From Deltaproteobacteria bacterium (GTDB lineage: Bacteria; Desulfobacterota; Desulfobulbia; Desulfobulbales; Desulfurivibrionaceae), in the NCBI GenBank assembly GCA_021802645.1, contig JAJZRO010000019.1:1-46290 (forward strand): DNA of 46,290 nucleotides, read 5' to 3'. Made by a program: the position numbers and the translations under genes. Positions 35,815 through 43,187 of the stretch are shown here, piece by piece (position 1 is the stretch's first letter; each line of letters starts with the position of its first letter). The notes under the pieces are model-generated. The model searched no databases. It was not told the DNA's origin and saw only the letters and a program-made list of their open reading frames with translations.

Positions 35815-36780
35815 TTATGCGCTATCCACCGGCTTTTGCCGCAGGTTGGACCAAGTGTCCACCAAGCCGAGTATCGCCAGCAGGAGCAGCCCGTAGAGCT
35901 GGATCAGCAGCAGGCCATAAACCATGACCCTGAAGAATCGCGGCATCCGCCAGCGGGCCAAGAGATAGGCGACGATCGCCAGTCCCTGCATGAAGTACAA
36001 AAGCCCCAGCACATAGCCGGCATTGAGGCCGACGGTCACTAGGGGTTCCCGGTTGCTGGCCAGCAGGCCCAGGGCCACGATCACCAGCCAGACGACTGTT
36101 TCCGGCAGCCGCCAGGTCTTGAACTCCGGCCAGCGGATCAAATCCGGCCGGGTTTTCTGAAGCAGCCAGCAGCCTGCCAGCAGGTTTAGCCAAACCGTGG
36201 TGATGAGTATGTTCAGGAGCACCGCTGGCAACGCCCTGGCGAAAAACTGCCGGGTGGTCTCCAGGGCGATGGTCAGCTCCTTCATGGCCTCGATCGGCAA
36301 CTCCGCCCCGCGGTAAAAGGCCAGCGTTTGCCGGAAGCCTTGGTCCAGTCCCTGCTGGATTTCCCGATAGGGATTGACGCCATACCGAAAGCCATACCAG
36401 GCTCCGGCCAGCAACCAGAGGATTCCCAAGCTGGCTGCCGCCTTAAATCCGGTGTAGCCTGGTGGTTCGTTTTTTTCTATCCCGCGTGCCAGCAACAGTC
36501 CGACCGGCACCAGGGTTATGGCAAAGAGCAGGGCAGGGAACGAGCCGAACCGCAGGGTGACGGCTCCTGCCAGGACTAACGCGGCGGCGATTAAGGCTCC
36601 CCCTTCTTTCCAGCCCAGGGTGATCACCTGATACATGACCACCAAAGGGATGATGCCGTGCAGCCCGGCGAGACCCGCACTGGATGCCGGCAACGCCAAG
36701 CTGGCGGCCGTCAATGCCAGGCCCAGCAGAGCGCTGCGCGGGGAAGCCCCCTCGCCGTGCGGTTCCACGGATTTGGTCAA
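35815..36780 (-). CDS. DUF2232 integral membrane protein
   Basis: A 321-residue protein with about eight hydrophobic helices, the DUF2232 family. It commonly stands between rpsR and rplI in deltaproteobacteria, as here. Function unknown; related proteins have been linked to spore or cell-envelope processes in other phyla but that cannot be read here. The predicted start is TTG at 36780, only 6 bases after the rpsR stop, with no ATG close by; the exact start is uncertain. A Pro/Glu-poor cytoplasmic loop includes GIEKNEPPGYTG. Confidence 0.85.
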   Translation of the reverse strand: MTKSVEPHGEGASPRSALLGLALTAASLALPASSAGLAGLHGIIPLVVMYQVITLGWKEGGALIAAALVLAGAVTLRFGSFPALLFAITLVPVGLLLARGIEKNEPPGYTGFKAAASLGILWLLAGAWYGFRYGVNPYREIQQGLDQGFRQTLAFYRGAELPIEAMKELTIALETTRQFFARALPAVLLNILITTVWLNLLAGCWLLQKTRPDLIRWPEFKTWRLPETVVWLVIVALGLLASNREPLVTVGLNAGYVLGLLYFMQGLAIVAYLLARWRMPRFFRVMVYGLLLIQLYGLLLLAILGLVDTWSNLRQKPVDSA

Positions 36781-36786
36781 CGCCCG

Positions 36787-37026
36787 TTAAGGGTGCGGGT
36801 TGCCAGTATAGGGCAGCAACGCGATCTGGCGAGCCCGCTTGATGGCCTCGGTCAGCTGGCGTTGGTGCCTGGCGCAATTGCCGTAGATGCGGCGGGGGAT
36901 GATTTTGCCGCGTTCCGTCAGGTAGTTGCGCAGGGTCCGGACATCCTTATAGTCGATGGTCATCCCCTTGTCGGTGCAGAAACGGCAGACCTTGCGGCGG
37001 CCGAAGGGTTTCTTTTTCTTGATCAT
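36787..37026 (-). CDS. rpsR: 30S ribosomal protein S18
   Basis: A 79-residue S18. [35 protein letters not shown] and [20 protein letters not shown] are the full family signature. It contains CxxC and one more Cys, the zinc-type variant of S18. It follows rpsF after 40 bases and pairs with S6 in the platform of the small subunit. Confidence 0.98.
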   Translation of the reverse strand: MIKKKKPFGRRKVCRFCTDKGMTIDYKDVRTLRNYLTERGKIIPRRIYGNCARHQRQLTEAIKRARQIALLPYTGNPHP

Positions 37027-37066
37027 GGTCGTGGTCCTTGTCGTCGAAGTTGGGCAGCAGGTGGGA

Positions 37067-37408
37067 TTATGCCTCGGCCTCGGTGGATTCCGCCGTGGTT
37101 GCCTCGGCGACCTCCTCTTCGGCGTCGAGCTTGACGGTCAGGTACTTGAGGACCCGATCGTCGATGCGGAGCTGACGCTCCATCTCCGCGACGCCGGCAG
37201 GCGCGCACTCATACGCATAAAAGACGTAGGAGCCCTGTTGTTCCTTCTTGATGACGTAGGCGAGCTTCTTGAGCCCCCACTTGTCGATCGTGGCGACGGT
37301 GCCGCCATGTTCCTTGACGATCCCGGTGAACTTCTCGATGATGCCATTCAGCTCGTCTTCGCTGCCGGCACCGGGACGCACGATGATGATGGTTTCGTAC
37401 CTGCGCAT
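37067..37408 (-). CDS. rpsF: 30S ribosomal protein S6
   Basis: A 113-residue S6. [15 protein letters not shown] and [20 protein letters not shown] are characteristic; the C-terminus is acidic (Glu/Ala/Thr-rich), as in many S6 proteins. AAGGAGG lies 6 bases before the ATG at 37408; a frame extension upstream is excluded. The gene heads the rpsF-rpsR-DUF2232-rplI-dnaB run with its own promoter. Confidence 0.97.
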   Translation of the reverse strand: MRRYETIIIVRPGAGSEDELNGIIEKFTGIVKEHGGTVATIDKWGLKKLAYVIKKEQQGSYVFYAYECAPAGVAEMERQLRIDDRVLKYLTVKLDAEEEVAEATTAESTEAEA

Positions 37409-37423
37409 GGTTCCTCCTTGTGG

Positions 37424-37443
37424 GCGTAAGGCCTTCGGCACGC
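37424..37443 (-). promoter_or_regulatory. hairpin in the rpsF leader, possible S6:S18 autoregulatory site
   Basis: In the transcript GCGT (37443-37440) pairs with ACGC (37427-37424), and GCC with GGC around a GAA loop, leaving a CTT bulge. The CCGAAGG core recalls the CCG-containing motif bound by S6:S18 in other bacteria. A second small hairpin, GTCGCC with GGCGAC, lies near 37474-37488. Autoregulation is inferred only. Confidence 0.35.
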
Positions 37444-37499
37444 AGAGCCAAGGGCAAAGAGGGGTTGGTAACGTGTCGCCTTGGGCGACGAAACGACGA

Positions 37500-37528
37500 T
37501 AACTACCACAGCATGGTGGAGCTGTCAA
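37500..37528 (-). promoter_or_regulatory. probable promoter of the rpsF operon
   Basis: On the minus strand TTGACA (37528-37523) is a perfect -35; TAGTTA (37505-37500) follows after 17 bp, a weak -10. The -35 overlaps the mazG stop codon. A transcript from here has a leader of about 85 bases. Confidence 0.5.
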
Positions 37529-38331
37529 ACCTTTTTTCCGCCGCCGGACCGGGGTTTTGTCTCCTCCCAGCGGGCGAGCATGGCCTCGGGGGCGAGTTCG
37601 GGGATGGTCTCGCCGCGGGCAGCAATCTGCGCCTCGAAGTGGGTAAACCGGTCGATGAATTTTTCCGTGGCGGTCTGCAGGGAGGTTTCCGCGTCCAGCC
37701 CCCTTTTGCGGGCAAAGACCACCAAGGCGAAGAACAGATCGCCCAGTTCCTCAGCGATCCGCTGCTGATCGCCCTCAGACTGCGCATGCTGCAATTCTTC
37801 CAGTTCCTCCCGGGTCTTCGCGAGGGCTTGGTTGGCATCCGGCCAGTCGAAGCCGGTGCGGGCCGCGCGGTCTGCCACGCGCTGGGCGCGATGCAGGGCT
37901 GGCAGGCTCTTGGGCACGGCAGCCAGCGCACTCTTGGGCGGCGCGTTGGGGCCCTTTTCCGCGGCCTTGATGGCGTGCCACTGCTGGCGGAGTTCCTGCT
38001 CCGACTTGACGACCTGGTCGCCAAAAACGTGGGGATGACGACGGACCATCTTGGCGCTGATGGTGTCGAGCACCTCGGCCAAGGTGAAGCGGCCCTGTTC
38101 GGCATACAGGTTGTTCAGGAAGATGATCTGGAAGAAGAGATCGCCCAGTTCCTCGCGGACATGGTCGGCGTCATCGTGATTGATGGCCTCCAGCAGTTCA
38201 TGGGTTTCTTCGAGCAGATAGCCTTTGAAGGTCTGCGGCGTCTGCTTTTGGTCCCAGGGGCAGCCATCCGGTGCCCGCAGTCGGGTGATGATCTCGACAA
38301 GGCGAATGAAGTTGGCGGCGGTCTCCTGCAC
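37525..38331 (-). CDS. mazG: nucleoside triphosphate pyrophosphohydrolase
   Basis: A 268-residue MazG with two MazG domains, which cleaves abnormal NTPs to NMP and pyrophosphate. RAPDGCPWDQKQTPQTFKG is the family start, and the metal-binding motif LLEETHELLEAI with REELGDLFFQIIF appears in the first domain; the second has EELGDLFFALVVF. Length resembles E. coli MazG (263). The start is GTG at 38331 with AAGGAG 6 bases before. Its stop overlaps the rpsF promoter. Confidence 0.95.
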   Translation of the reverse strand: MQETAANFIRLVEIITRLRAPDGCPWDQKQTPQTFKGYLLEETHELLEAINHDDADHVREELGDLFFQIIFLNNLYAEQGRFTLAEVLDTISAKMVRRHPHVFGDQVVKSEQELRQQWHAIKAAEKGPNAPPKSALAAVPKSLPALHRAQRVADRAARTGFDWPDANQALAKTREELEELQHAQSEGDQQRIAEELGDLFFALVVFARKRGLDAETSLQTATEKFIDRFTHFEAQIAARGETIPELAPEAMLARWEETKPRSGGGKKV

Positions 38332-38435
38332 AGCGGCTCCTTGGCTGGGGGGTGAGGTGGATGGGACATGAGAGCCTTTTCCTTCTAACAGGTTGCCTCT
38401 GATTTGAGAAGGGGTTTGCGCCTAACATTTTGTGG

Positions 38436-38464
38436 TTGACCTGTGGCGGCATGATGCCTATAAT
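38436..38464 (+). promoter_or_regulatory. strong sigma70 promoter reading towards the AP2-like gene
   Basis: TTGACC (38436-38441) and a perfect TATAAT (38459-38464) are spaced by exactly 17 bp, the best promoter match of the window. Transcription would start near 38471, about 240 bases upstream of the next gene. Confidence 0.85.
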
Positions 38465-38708
38465 ATATTTGAAGCAAAAATGCCACGGTGTGGGACAAAA
38501 GTGGCACCATCCGTGGTGAAAGCGGAGTAGCAGGCCGGATTGCCACAAAAAAGTTTCAGAGGAGCCCAAAACGGTCGTTGCAAAAGCATATTTCTAGTGT
38601 ACATTGGCGCGACCAGCGTGGGAAATTTTCAAATGTCCGAGGGGGACAATCCGAGGGGGACAAACAGAGAGGCGGCCATGCCGCCGTATCGACCCAACCT
38701 CAGAGAGT
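38465..38708 (+). other. long untranslated leader or small RNA region
   Basis: About 240 bases between a strong promoter and the AP2-like gene. It contains inverted repeats CCACGG/CCGTGG (around 38483-38515), the tandem 14-bp repeat at 38636-38663, and a perfect hairpin GGCGGC-CAT-GCCGCC at 38671-38685 just upstream of the start codon. Short open frames cross it, none with convincing coding features. I could not match it to a riboswitch class by eye. It may be a regulatory leader, a small RNA gene, or the remains of an insertion-sequence end. Confidence 0.45.
38636..38663 (+). repeat. perfect tandem repeat of 14 bp, two copies
   Basis: TCCGAGGGGGACAA occurs twice without a gap (38636-38649 and 38650-38663). 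It stands in the leader of the AP2-like gene. A related AGGGGACATT-like string (reverse strand) is found near 40508. It could be a protein-binding site or replication slippage. Confidence 0.9.
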
Positions 38709-39161
38709 ATGGGTGCAACAATGGCAAAGAAAATTCTCGAAAAACACAAGGACGTCGCTCGAATCGACCAGGAAGACAAGCGCACGCACGGCTGGTACGT
38801 GCGGGTGCGTTTCATGGGCAAGACCCACTCGAAGTTCTTTTCCGACGGCAAATACGGCGGCCGGTATTCGAGCCTGCTGGCGGCATTGGCGTGGCGTGAT
38901 CAGACCGAGGCAAAGATCGGCAAGATCCGCACCGACAAGCATATCGTCACGGTGAGCAATACCAAGACCGGCGTGGTCGGCGTGCGCCTCAACGAGGAGT
39001 TGAACCGCTACGAGGTGAGCTGGGTGAACGACATCGGCCGGCAGGGCAAGACCTCGGTCTCGATCCGCAAACACGGCAAGGAGAAGGCCTTTGAGCTGGC
39101 TTGCCAGATTCGCAAGGAAAAAGAGGCTGCCCGCTTGGGGGTTTCGCCCTCGGCGATCTGA
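38709..39161 (+). CDS. AP2-like double-repeat DNA-binding protein
   Basis: A basic 150-residue protein. Two similar units can be seen: residues about 26-70 (HGWYVRVRFMGKTHSKFFSD, then SLLAALAWRDQ) and 86-140 (TGVVGVRLNEELNRYEVSW, then KTSVSIRKHGKEKAFELACQ). Each has three beta strands with Arg/Lys followed by an amphipathic helix, as in AP2/ERF domains, which bind DNA and occur in bacteria in homing endonucleases and small stand-alone proteins. No nuclease motif is seen. The ATG at 38709 is chosen; an in-frame ATG at 38721 is equally possible, since the ribosome binding site is weak (GAGAG). A strong promoter lies 240 bases upstream. Its targets are unknown; DNA binding is inferred. Confidence 0.7.
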   Translation: MGATMAKKILEKHKDVARIDQEDKRTHGWYVRVRFMGKTHSKFFSDGKYGGRYSSLLAALAWRDQTEAKIGKIRTDKHIVTVSNTKTGVVGVRLNEELNRYEVSWVNDIGRQGKTSVSIRKHGKEKAFELACQIRKEKEAARLGVSPSAI

Positions 39162-39812
39162 TTACGACAAAAAATGAAGCAGTTCCTGGGGCCGGGCGAT
39201 GAGCGCCTTGGCCCCATTTTTTTTGAGTTCCTCGGCGGTACGGAACCCCCACAAGGCTCCCACCGCATGCATGCCCGCCCGGTTGGCGGTGAGCATGTCG
39301 GTATTGGTGTCGCCCAGGTAGAGGAAATCAGCAGGGGTAAGACCCAGTTCGCTGGCGATGGCCAGAGCGCCGGCCGGGTCCGGTTTTTTGATGCCATCCG
39401 GCCGCACCCCGCGCACCACCCGGAAGCGCCACCTGCCGAGCAGGGTGGCCACCACTGTTTTCGTGAAATCGTCAGGCTTGTTGGAGAGGATCACCATGGA
39501 GACCCCGCGGCTGGTGAGGCCGTCGAGCAGTTCGGGGATGCCGGGGTAAGGCCTGGTTTCCTCTGCCCAGCGGCCGGCGTATTCCTGGCGCATGGCGGTC
39601 ACCGTTCGCTGCACCATGGCGTCGTCGGCTTGCCCGGGCGGCAGCACTCGACGGGCCAGGGTTTCCATGCCGTCGCCGACGAAATATCGATAGGCCGCCA
39701 CCGGGTGCTGCGGGAGGCCGAAGCGCCCCAGCACCGTGTTCATGGAGTGGGCCAAATCCGCCAGGCTGTCGAGCAGGGTGCCGTCGAGGTCAAAAAGGAC
39801 GCATCGGTACAT
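39162..39812 (-). CDS. HAD-family phosphatase, phosphoglycolate phosphatase type
   Basis: A 216-residue HAD hydrolase. Motif I VLFDLDGTLLDS gives nucleophile Asp8 and Asp10; motif II is VILSNK; motif III lies around KKPDP; motif IV is YLGDTNTDM. A helical cap domain sits between motifs I and II, as in Gph. The family removes 2-phosphoglycolate formed by DNA repair; substrate specificity remains a guess. Its stop codon abuts that of the AP2-like gene with no gap and no terminator. Confidence 0.88.
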   Translation of the reverse strand: MYRCVLFDLDGTLLDSLADLAHSMNTVLGRFGLPQHPVAAYRYFVGDGMETLARRVLPPGQADDAMVQRTVTAMRQEYAGRWAEETRPYPGIPELLDGLTSRGVSMVILSNKPDDFTKTVVATLLGRWRFRVVRGVRPDGIKKPDPAGALAIASELGLTPADFLYLGDTNTDMLTANRAGMHAVGALWGFRTAEELKKNGAKALIARPQELLHFLS

Positions 39813-39830
39813 CGTGGGTGCCGCGAAGGC

Positions 39831-40352
39831 TCAGGTGTTGTCGTTGAGCAGGTCGATGATCCGCCGGCCAACGCCAAGACGGGCGCGCAGGAGGGAAGGC
39901 TTGGCTGGCTTGGCGAGATAGTCGTCCGCCCCGCCTTCCAAGGCCAGAAGCTGTTCTTCATCGGATTTGCGCGCGCTGAAAATGAGCGCGTAGACATAGG
40001 GCTTGGGGCGTTTGGTGCGCAACCGCTGGCAGACCTGCATGCCGGTCAATCCCGGCAGGTTCCAGTCAAGGATGGCGAGGCGGATGGTCGGGTCGCTTTC
40101 GAGCAGTTGCCAGGCATCGTCGCCGTTCTCCGCTTCCACCGGCTCAAACCCCCATTTTTTGACGAAGTTGTTCAGTCCCTTACGGACCACGGGGTTATCC
40201 TCGGCAAGAAGTACCTTCATGGGCCGCTTGGATTGCCCCTGGGGCGGCGGTGCGGTTTTCGGCTTGGCGGCGGGAGGGGGCTTGGCCGCAGCATCCGGTT
40301 TGGCGGCAGCCTTGGCGGCCGGGGATTTCTGGGTGGGGGCGTCGTCGGCCAT
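39831..40352 (-). CDS. single-domain response regulator with a Pro/Ala/Lys-rich N-terminal tail
   Basis: A 173-residue protein. The first 43 residues are low complexity (Ala, Pro, Lys). A CheY-like receiver domain follows, with the acidic pair Glu51-Asp52, the phospho-acceptor Asp96 in LAILDWNLPG, Ser126 and Lys148 in the YLAKPAKPS turn. No output domain follows the receiver. The start at 40352 has AAGGAAGAGACC before it; an upstream in-frame codon (40379) is less likely. No histidine kinase is nearby. It may act in motility or in protein-protein signalling; the tail may bind nucleic acid or a partner. Confidence 0.88.
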   Translation of the reverse strand: MADDAPTQKSPAAKAAAKPDAAAKPPPAAKPKTAPPPQGQSKRPMKVLLAEDNPVVRKGLNNFVKKWGFEPVEAENGDDAWQLLESDPTIRLAILDWNLPGLTGMQVCQRLRTKRPKPYVYALIFSARKSDEEQLLALEGGADDYLAKPAKPSLLRARLGVGRRIIDLLNDNT

Positions 40353-40612
40353 GGTCTCTTCCTTTTTTCTGGTTGCCAACTGCGGTTACTATAGCGGGAA
40401 GCGACGGACGGAGGCAAGTCAAATTGGGCGGTGATGCGGTATGGATTTTTTCGTCTTTCTGCTTGACGGAACGGCCCAAGAGCACTATTCTTTGCCACAT
40501 TTTTAAAGGGATAATGTCCCCTTAATGACGCTACGGCACAGAGTTGTCCCAATTTGGTGACAGTTCAGTTAGTTCATTCAGGATTTCTAAAATTTTAAGG
40601 GAGGAACGTACT

Positions 40613-41542
40613 ATGTCTGTTTGTGTTATTGGCCATTCCAATCCGGATACCGATTCCATTGCCGCGGCGATTGCTTACGCCCACTATCTGAAGGCCACCG
40701 GCACCGACGCCAAGGCCTGCGCCCAGATCGAGGCCGCCAAGATCAACCCCGAGTCCAAGGTGGTTCTGGCCCGTTACGGCCTCACTGCCCCCGAGACCAT
40801 GATGGACGCCGAGGGCAAGGACGTGGCCCTGGTGGACTTCAGCGACATCGCCCAGGCCCCGGCCAACGTCATGAAGGCCAACCTGGTGGGCGTGGTTGAC
40901 CATCACAAGATCGGCGACATCACCACGGGCTCCCCGATCTTCTTCTACGCCAAGCCGGTAGGCTGCACCTGCACCGTGCTCTTCGAGATGTTCAAGAACA
41001 ACAAGGTGGACCTGCCGAAGAACATCGCCGGCGCCATGCTCTGCGCGATCCTGAGCGACACCGTCAACTTCAAGTCCCCGACCTGCACCGCCGAAGACAA
41101 GGCCGCTGTGAAGGAACTGCTGGCCATCGCCGGCGAGTCCAATCAGGACGCCCTTTTCATGGAGATGCTCAAGGCGAAGTCTTCCGTGGACGGCATCCCC
41201 ATGAAGGACCTGGTCTTCCGCGACTACAAGGACTTCGACATGGGCGGCAAGAAGGTCGGCATCGGCCAGCTGGAACTTGCCACCATCGATCAGGTTGCCG
41301 CCATCCGTGCCGATCTGGTGAAGGCCCTGGAAGACCTCAAGAAGGATGGCCGTCACTCGGTGCTCTTCATGCTCACCGACGTGGTCAAGGAGGGTACCGA
41401 CCTGATCGTGGTCTCCGACGACAACGCCCTCATCGAGAAGGCCTTTGGCGGCAAGATCGCGAATGGCTCCATGTGGGTGAATGGCATGATGAGCCGCAAG
41501 AAGCAGACCGTACCGCCGCTGCAGAAGGCCTTCGGCGCCTAA
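40613..41542 (+). CDS. ppaC: manganese-dependent inorganic pyrophosphatase
   Basis: A 309-residue family II pyrophosphatase of the DHH superfamily, which hydrolyses pyrophosphate with Mn or Co. The metal motif GHSNPDTDS (His8, Asp12, Asp14), the DHH motif in VVDHHKIGD, the SDTVNF segment and the C-terminal SRKKQ active-site motif are all present. No regulatory CBS or DRTGG domains are inserted, so it is the simple form. GGGAGG lies 8 bases before the ATG; a longer frame from TTG at 40544 is rejected. It ends at a strong bidirectional terminator. Confidence 0.97.
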   Translation: MSVCVIGHSNPDTDSIAAAIAYAHYLKATGTDAKACAQIEAAKINPESKVVLARYGLTAPETMMDAEGKDVALVDFSDIAQAPANVMKANLVGVVDHHKIGDITTGSPIFFYAKPVGCTCTVLFEMFKNNKVDLPKNIAGAMLCAILSDTVNFKSPTCTAEDKAAVKELLAIAGESNQDALFMEMLKAKSSVDGIPMKDLVFRDYKDFDMGGKKVGIGQLELATIDQVAAIRADLVKALEDLKKDGRHSVLFMLTDVVKEGTDLIVVSDDNALIEKAFGGKIANGSMWVNGMMSRKKQTVPPLQKAFGA

Positions 41543-41573
41543 GTCGCTTCCGTTTTTTTTCCGTTGTTTTTGC

Positions 41574-41606
41574 AAAAGCCCCGGGCAACTGCCTGGGGCT
41601 TTTTTG
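41574..41606. terminator. bidirectional terminator between ppaC and the selenoprotein gene
   Basis: AAAAGCCCCGGGC (41574-41586) pairs with GCCTGGGGCTTTT (41591-41603), a 13-bp stem with one G-U pair and an AACT loop, flanked by A- and T-runs. It serves both converging genes. Confidence 0.93.
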
Positions 41607-41609
41607 TTG

Positions 41610-43187
41610 CTAGCGGACGTGGATGCAGTTGAGGCGGTGCCGGTCGCGGGAAAAGTCGAAGTTGTCGTCGTGCTCCGGGGTGTGGCAGCCCAGGCAGGAT
41701 TGGGCGGGGGGCTGCTTGACCATGGGGCGTTTTGGGTCGTTGCTGTGCTCCCGGCCAGGGCCGTGGCAGGACTCGCAGCCCACCGCCTGCAGGGATTCCG
41801 GCATGGCGGTGCTCGCCGGGCCGGTCACGTGGCAGGGCAGGCAGGTCTGATTGAATTGTTGGTTTTTGGCCCGTAGGGTCGCATACGCCTTGGCATGACG
41901 GCTCTGACGCCAGAAATCCGCCTCGGCGCGGTGGCAGCCGGCGCAGCGTTGCCACCCCACGAGCGGTCCAGGCGCGCTTATCCCTTTTTTGTCCTGTTCC
42001 AGGTGACGTTTGGCCAGCTCCTGGCCCAGTTGGTTCATGGTCTTGGTGGTCCGTTCGACGACGGCCTGCACGGCCGGCTGATCCGGCAATTCGGCATAGA
42101 GGGCGAGAAAACGGTTCTTGGCCAGTGGCTCTGGGCGGCCGGTGCCCTTGGTAAGTTCGCCGTTCAGTCGTTTGATTTCCTCCTCTAGGCGCTGTTTTTC
42201 AGCCACCAGCTCGCGGTATGCCTTCAGTTTGGCCGGTTCGTTCTGGTAGAGCATCTCCGGGTCTCCCTTCCGTCCATGGCCGCGGAGGAACCACTCGACC
42301 TGATCGAGCTCGCTGCGTTTGGTGGTCAGCAGCGTGGCGCGATCCTCTCCCCATTGCCGCGAGGCGTTCCATTGGATGTCGAGTACGCCGAGACTTTTGC
42401 CCTGTTTTTCCGTTTGCAGGAGCAGGGTGTTGCGCACCTGCCGCGGTGGTTGATTGCTGGCCCCGTCATCTCCAGCCCGGACGATCAGGTCTACCTCCGG
42501 ATGGCGCTGGGCCAGGGCCTCGTTCTCGGCGGTCGGCAAGCCGGAGAGCAGGATGACGAGGTCGGCTTTCTTGAGCTGCCCAAGTACCCCTGGCACCACC
42601 TCCTGCCACGGCTGGACCATGGCTTGGTCTTCGGGCCGGAGCGCTGCCGTGGCCGCTGGACCAGACAGGGCGAAGACCCCTACCCTGAGGTTGCCGATTT
42701 TTTTGATCACGCTCGCCGGGAAAAACGGTTTGCCGGTGTTGCGCTGGACGAGATCGGCGCTCAGCCAGGGCAGGGCCGTGCGGTGGGCAAGCTGTTGGAG
42801 AAAGGGGAGGCCGGCGGCCAGATCCTGGCCCGTGATCCCTACCGCATCGTAGCGCATGAGGCGGTAGGCCTCGGCGACGCCGGTGGCGGCGGCCTGCTCC
42901 TGGGCGGTCAGCTCCGGGGTCAGGGCGTTGCTCTTGAAAAGCAGGCCGCCGGCGTCGACCGCCACCACTGGCCGGCCCGCCTGCCGCAACTGCTCGAGTT
43001 GATATGCCTTCTTGGACAGACCGCCCAGTTGGTGGCTTTTTCAGCCGCAGGGCGCGAGTTCCCCCCGGACATCGTTGCCGTAAACCAGGGTGAGCTGGGT
43101 GCCCCTGGCCACCGCCGCCACTGCCACGCTCGGCAGCAGCCAGGCGACCAGGGCGAGGGCGATCAGGCCGGCCATAGCGCGCTTCAT
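41610..43187 (-). CDS. UshA-like selenoprotein fused to a tetraheme cytochrome domain
   Basis: A 525-residue exported protein read through an in-frame TGA (43043-43041) as selenocysteine at residue 49. The ATG at 43187 overlaps the rarA stop by 4 bases and gives a signal peptide (about 1-27). NDVRGELAPCG precedes Sec49, and QLGGLSKKAYQ follows; the frame remains homologous to 5'-nucleotidase/UshA-like metallophosphatases (VDAGGLL, YDAVGITGQDL, VILLSGLPTAEN), but the usual NDxH ligands are changed. After a coiled-coil linker (about 315-350) a cytochrome c part has four CxxCH sites (415-419, 449-453, 471-475, 498-502). It is the last gene of its operon. Sec incorporation is inferred from the frame, the SECIS-like hairpin and the known UshA-like seleno family. 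The alternative is two broken genes. Confidence 0.88.
43013..43043 (-). promoter_or_regulatory. UGA codon with bacterial SECIS-like hairpin
   Basis: In the transcript TGA (43043-43041) is followed by a stem TGGGC/GTCCA (43027-43023 and 43017-43013) with the apical loop GGTCT. The loop starts 22 bases from the U of UGA, as in the SelB-binding hairpin of E. coli fdhF, whose loop also begins with GGUCU. SelB would bind here. A folding or SECIS-search program was not available. Confidence 0.8.

Noticed and set aside
38604-38708. N-terminal extension of the AP2-like protein
   Set aside because: Covers the tandem repeat and hairpin, has atypical composition and no ribosome binding site.
38465-38708. 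c-di-GMP (GEMM) or cobalamin riboswitch in the AP2 leader
   Set aside because: Partial strings such as GGCCGG and GCCAC appear, but the conserved cores are missing.
40544-40612. Upstream extension of ppaC from a TTG
   Set aside because: The family starts at the ATG 40613, which has GGGAGG 8 bases before it; the extension would be non-homologous.
41610-43187. Frameshift or nonsense mutation splitting the UshA-like gene
   Set aside because: No frame change is needed; only a TGA interrupts, and the SECIS-like hairpin at fdhF distance explains it.
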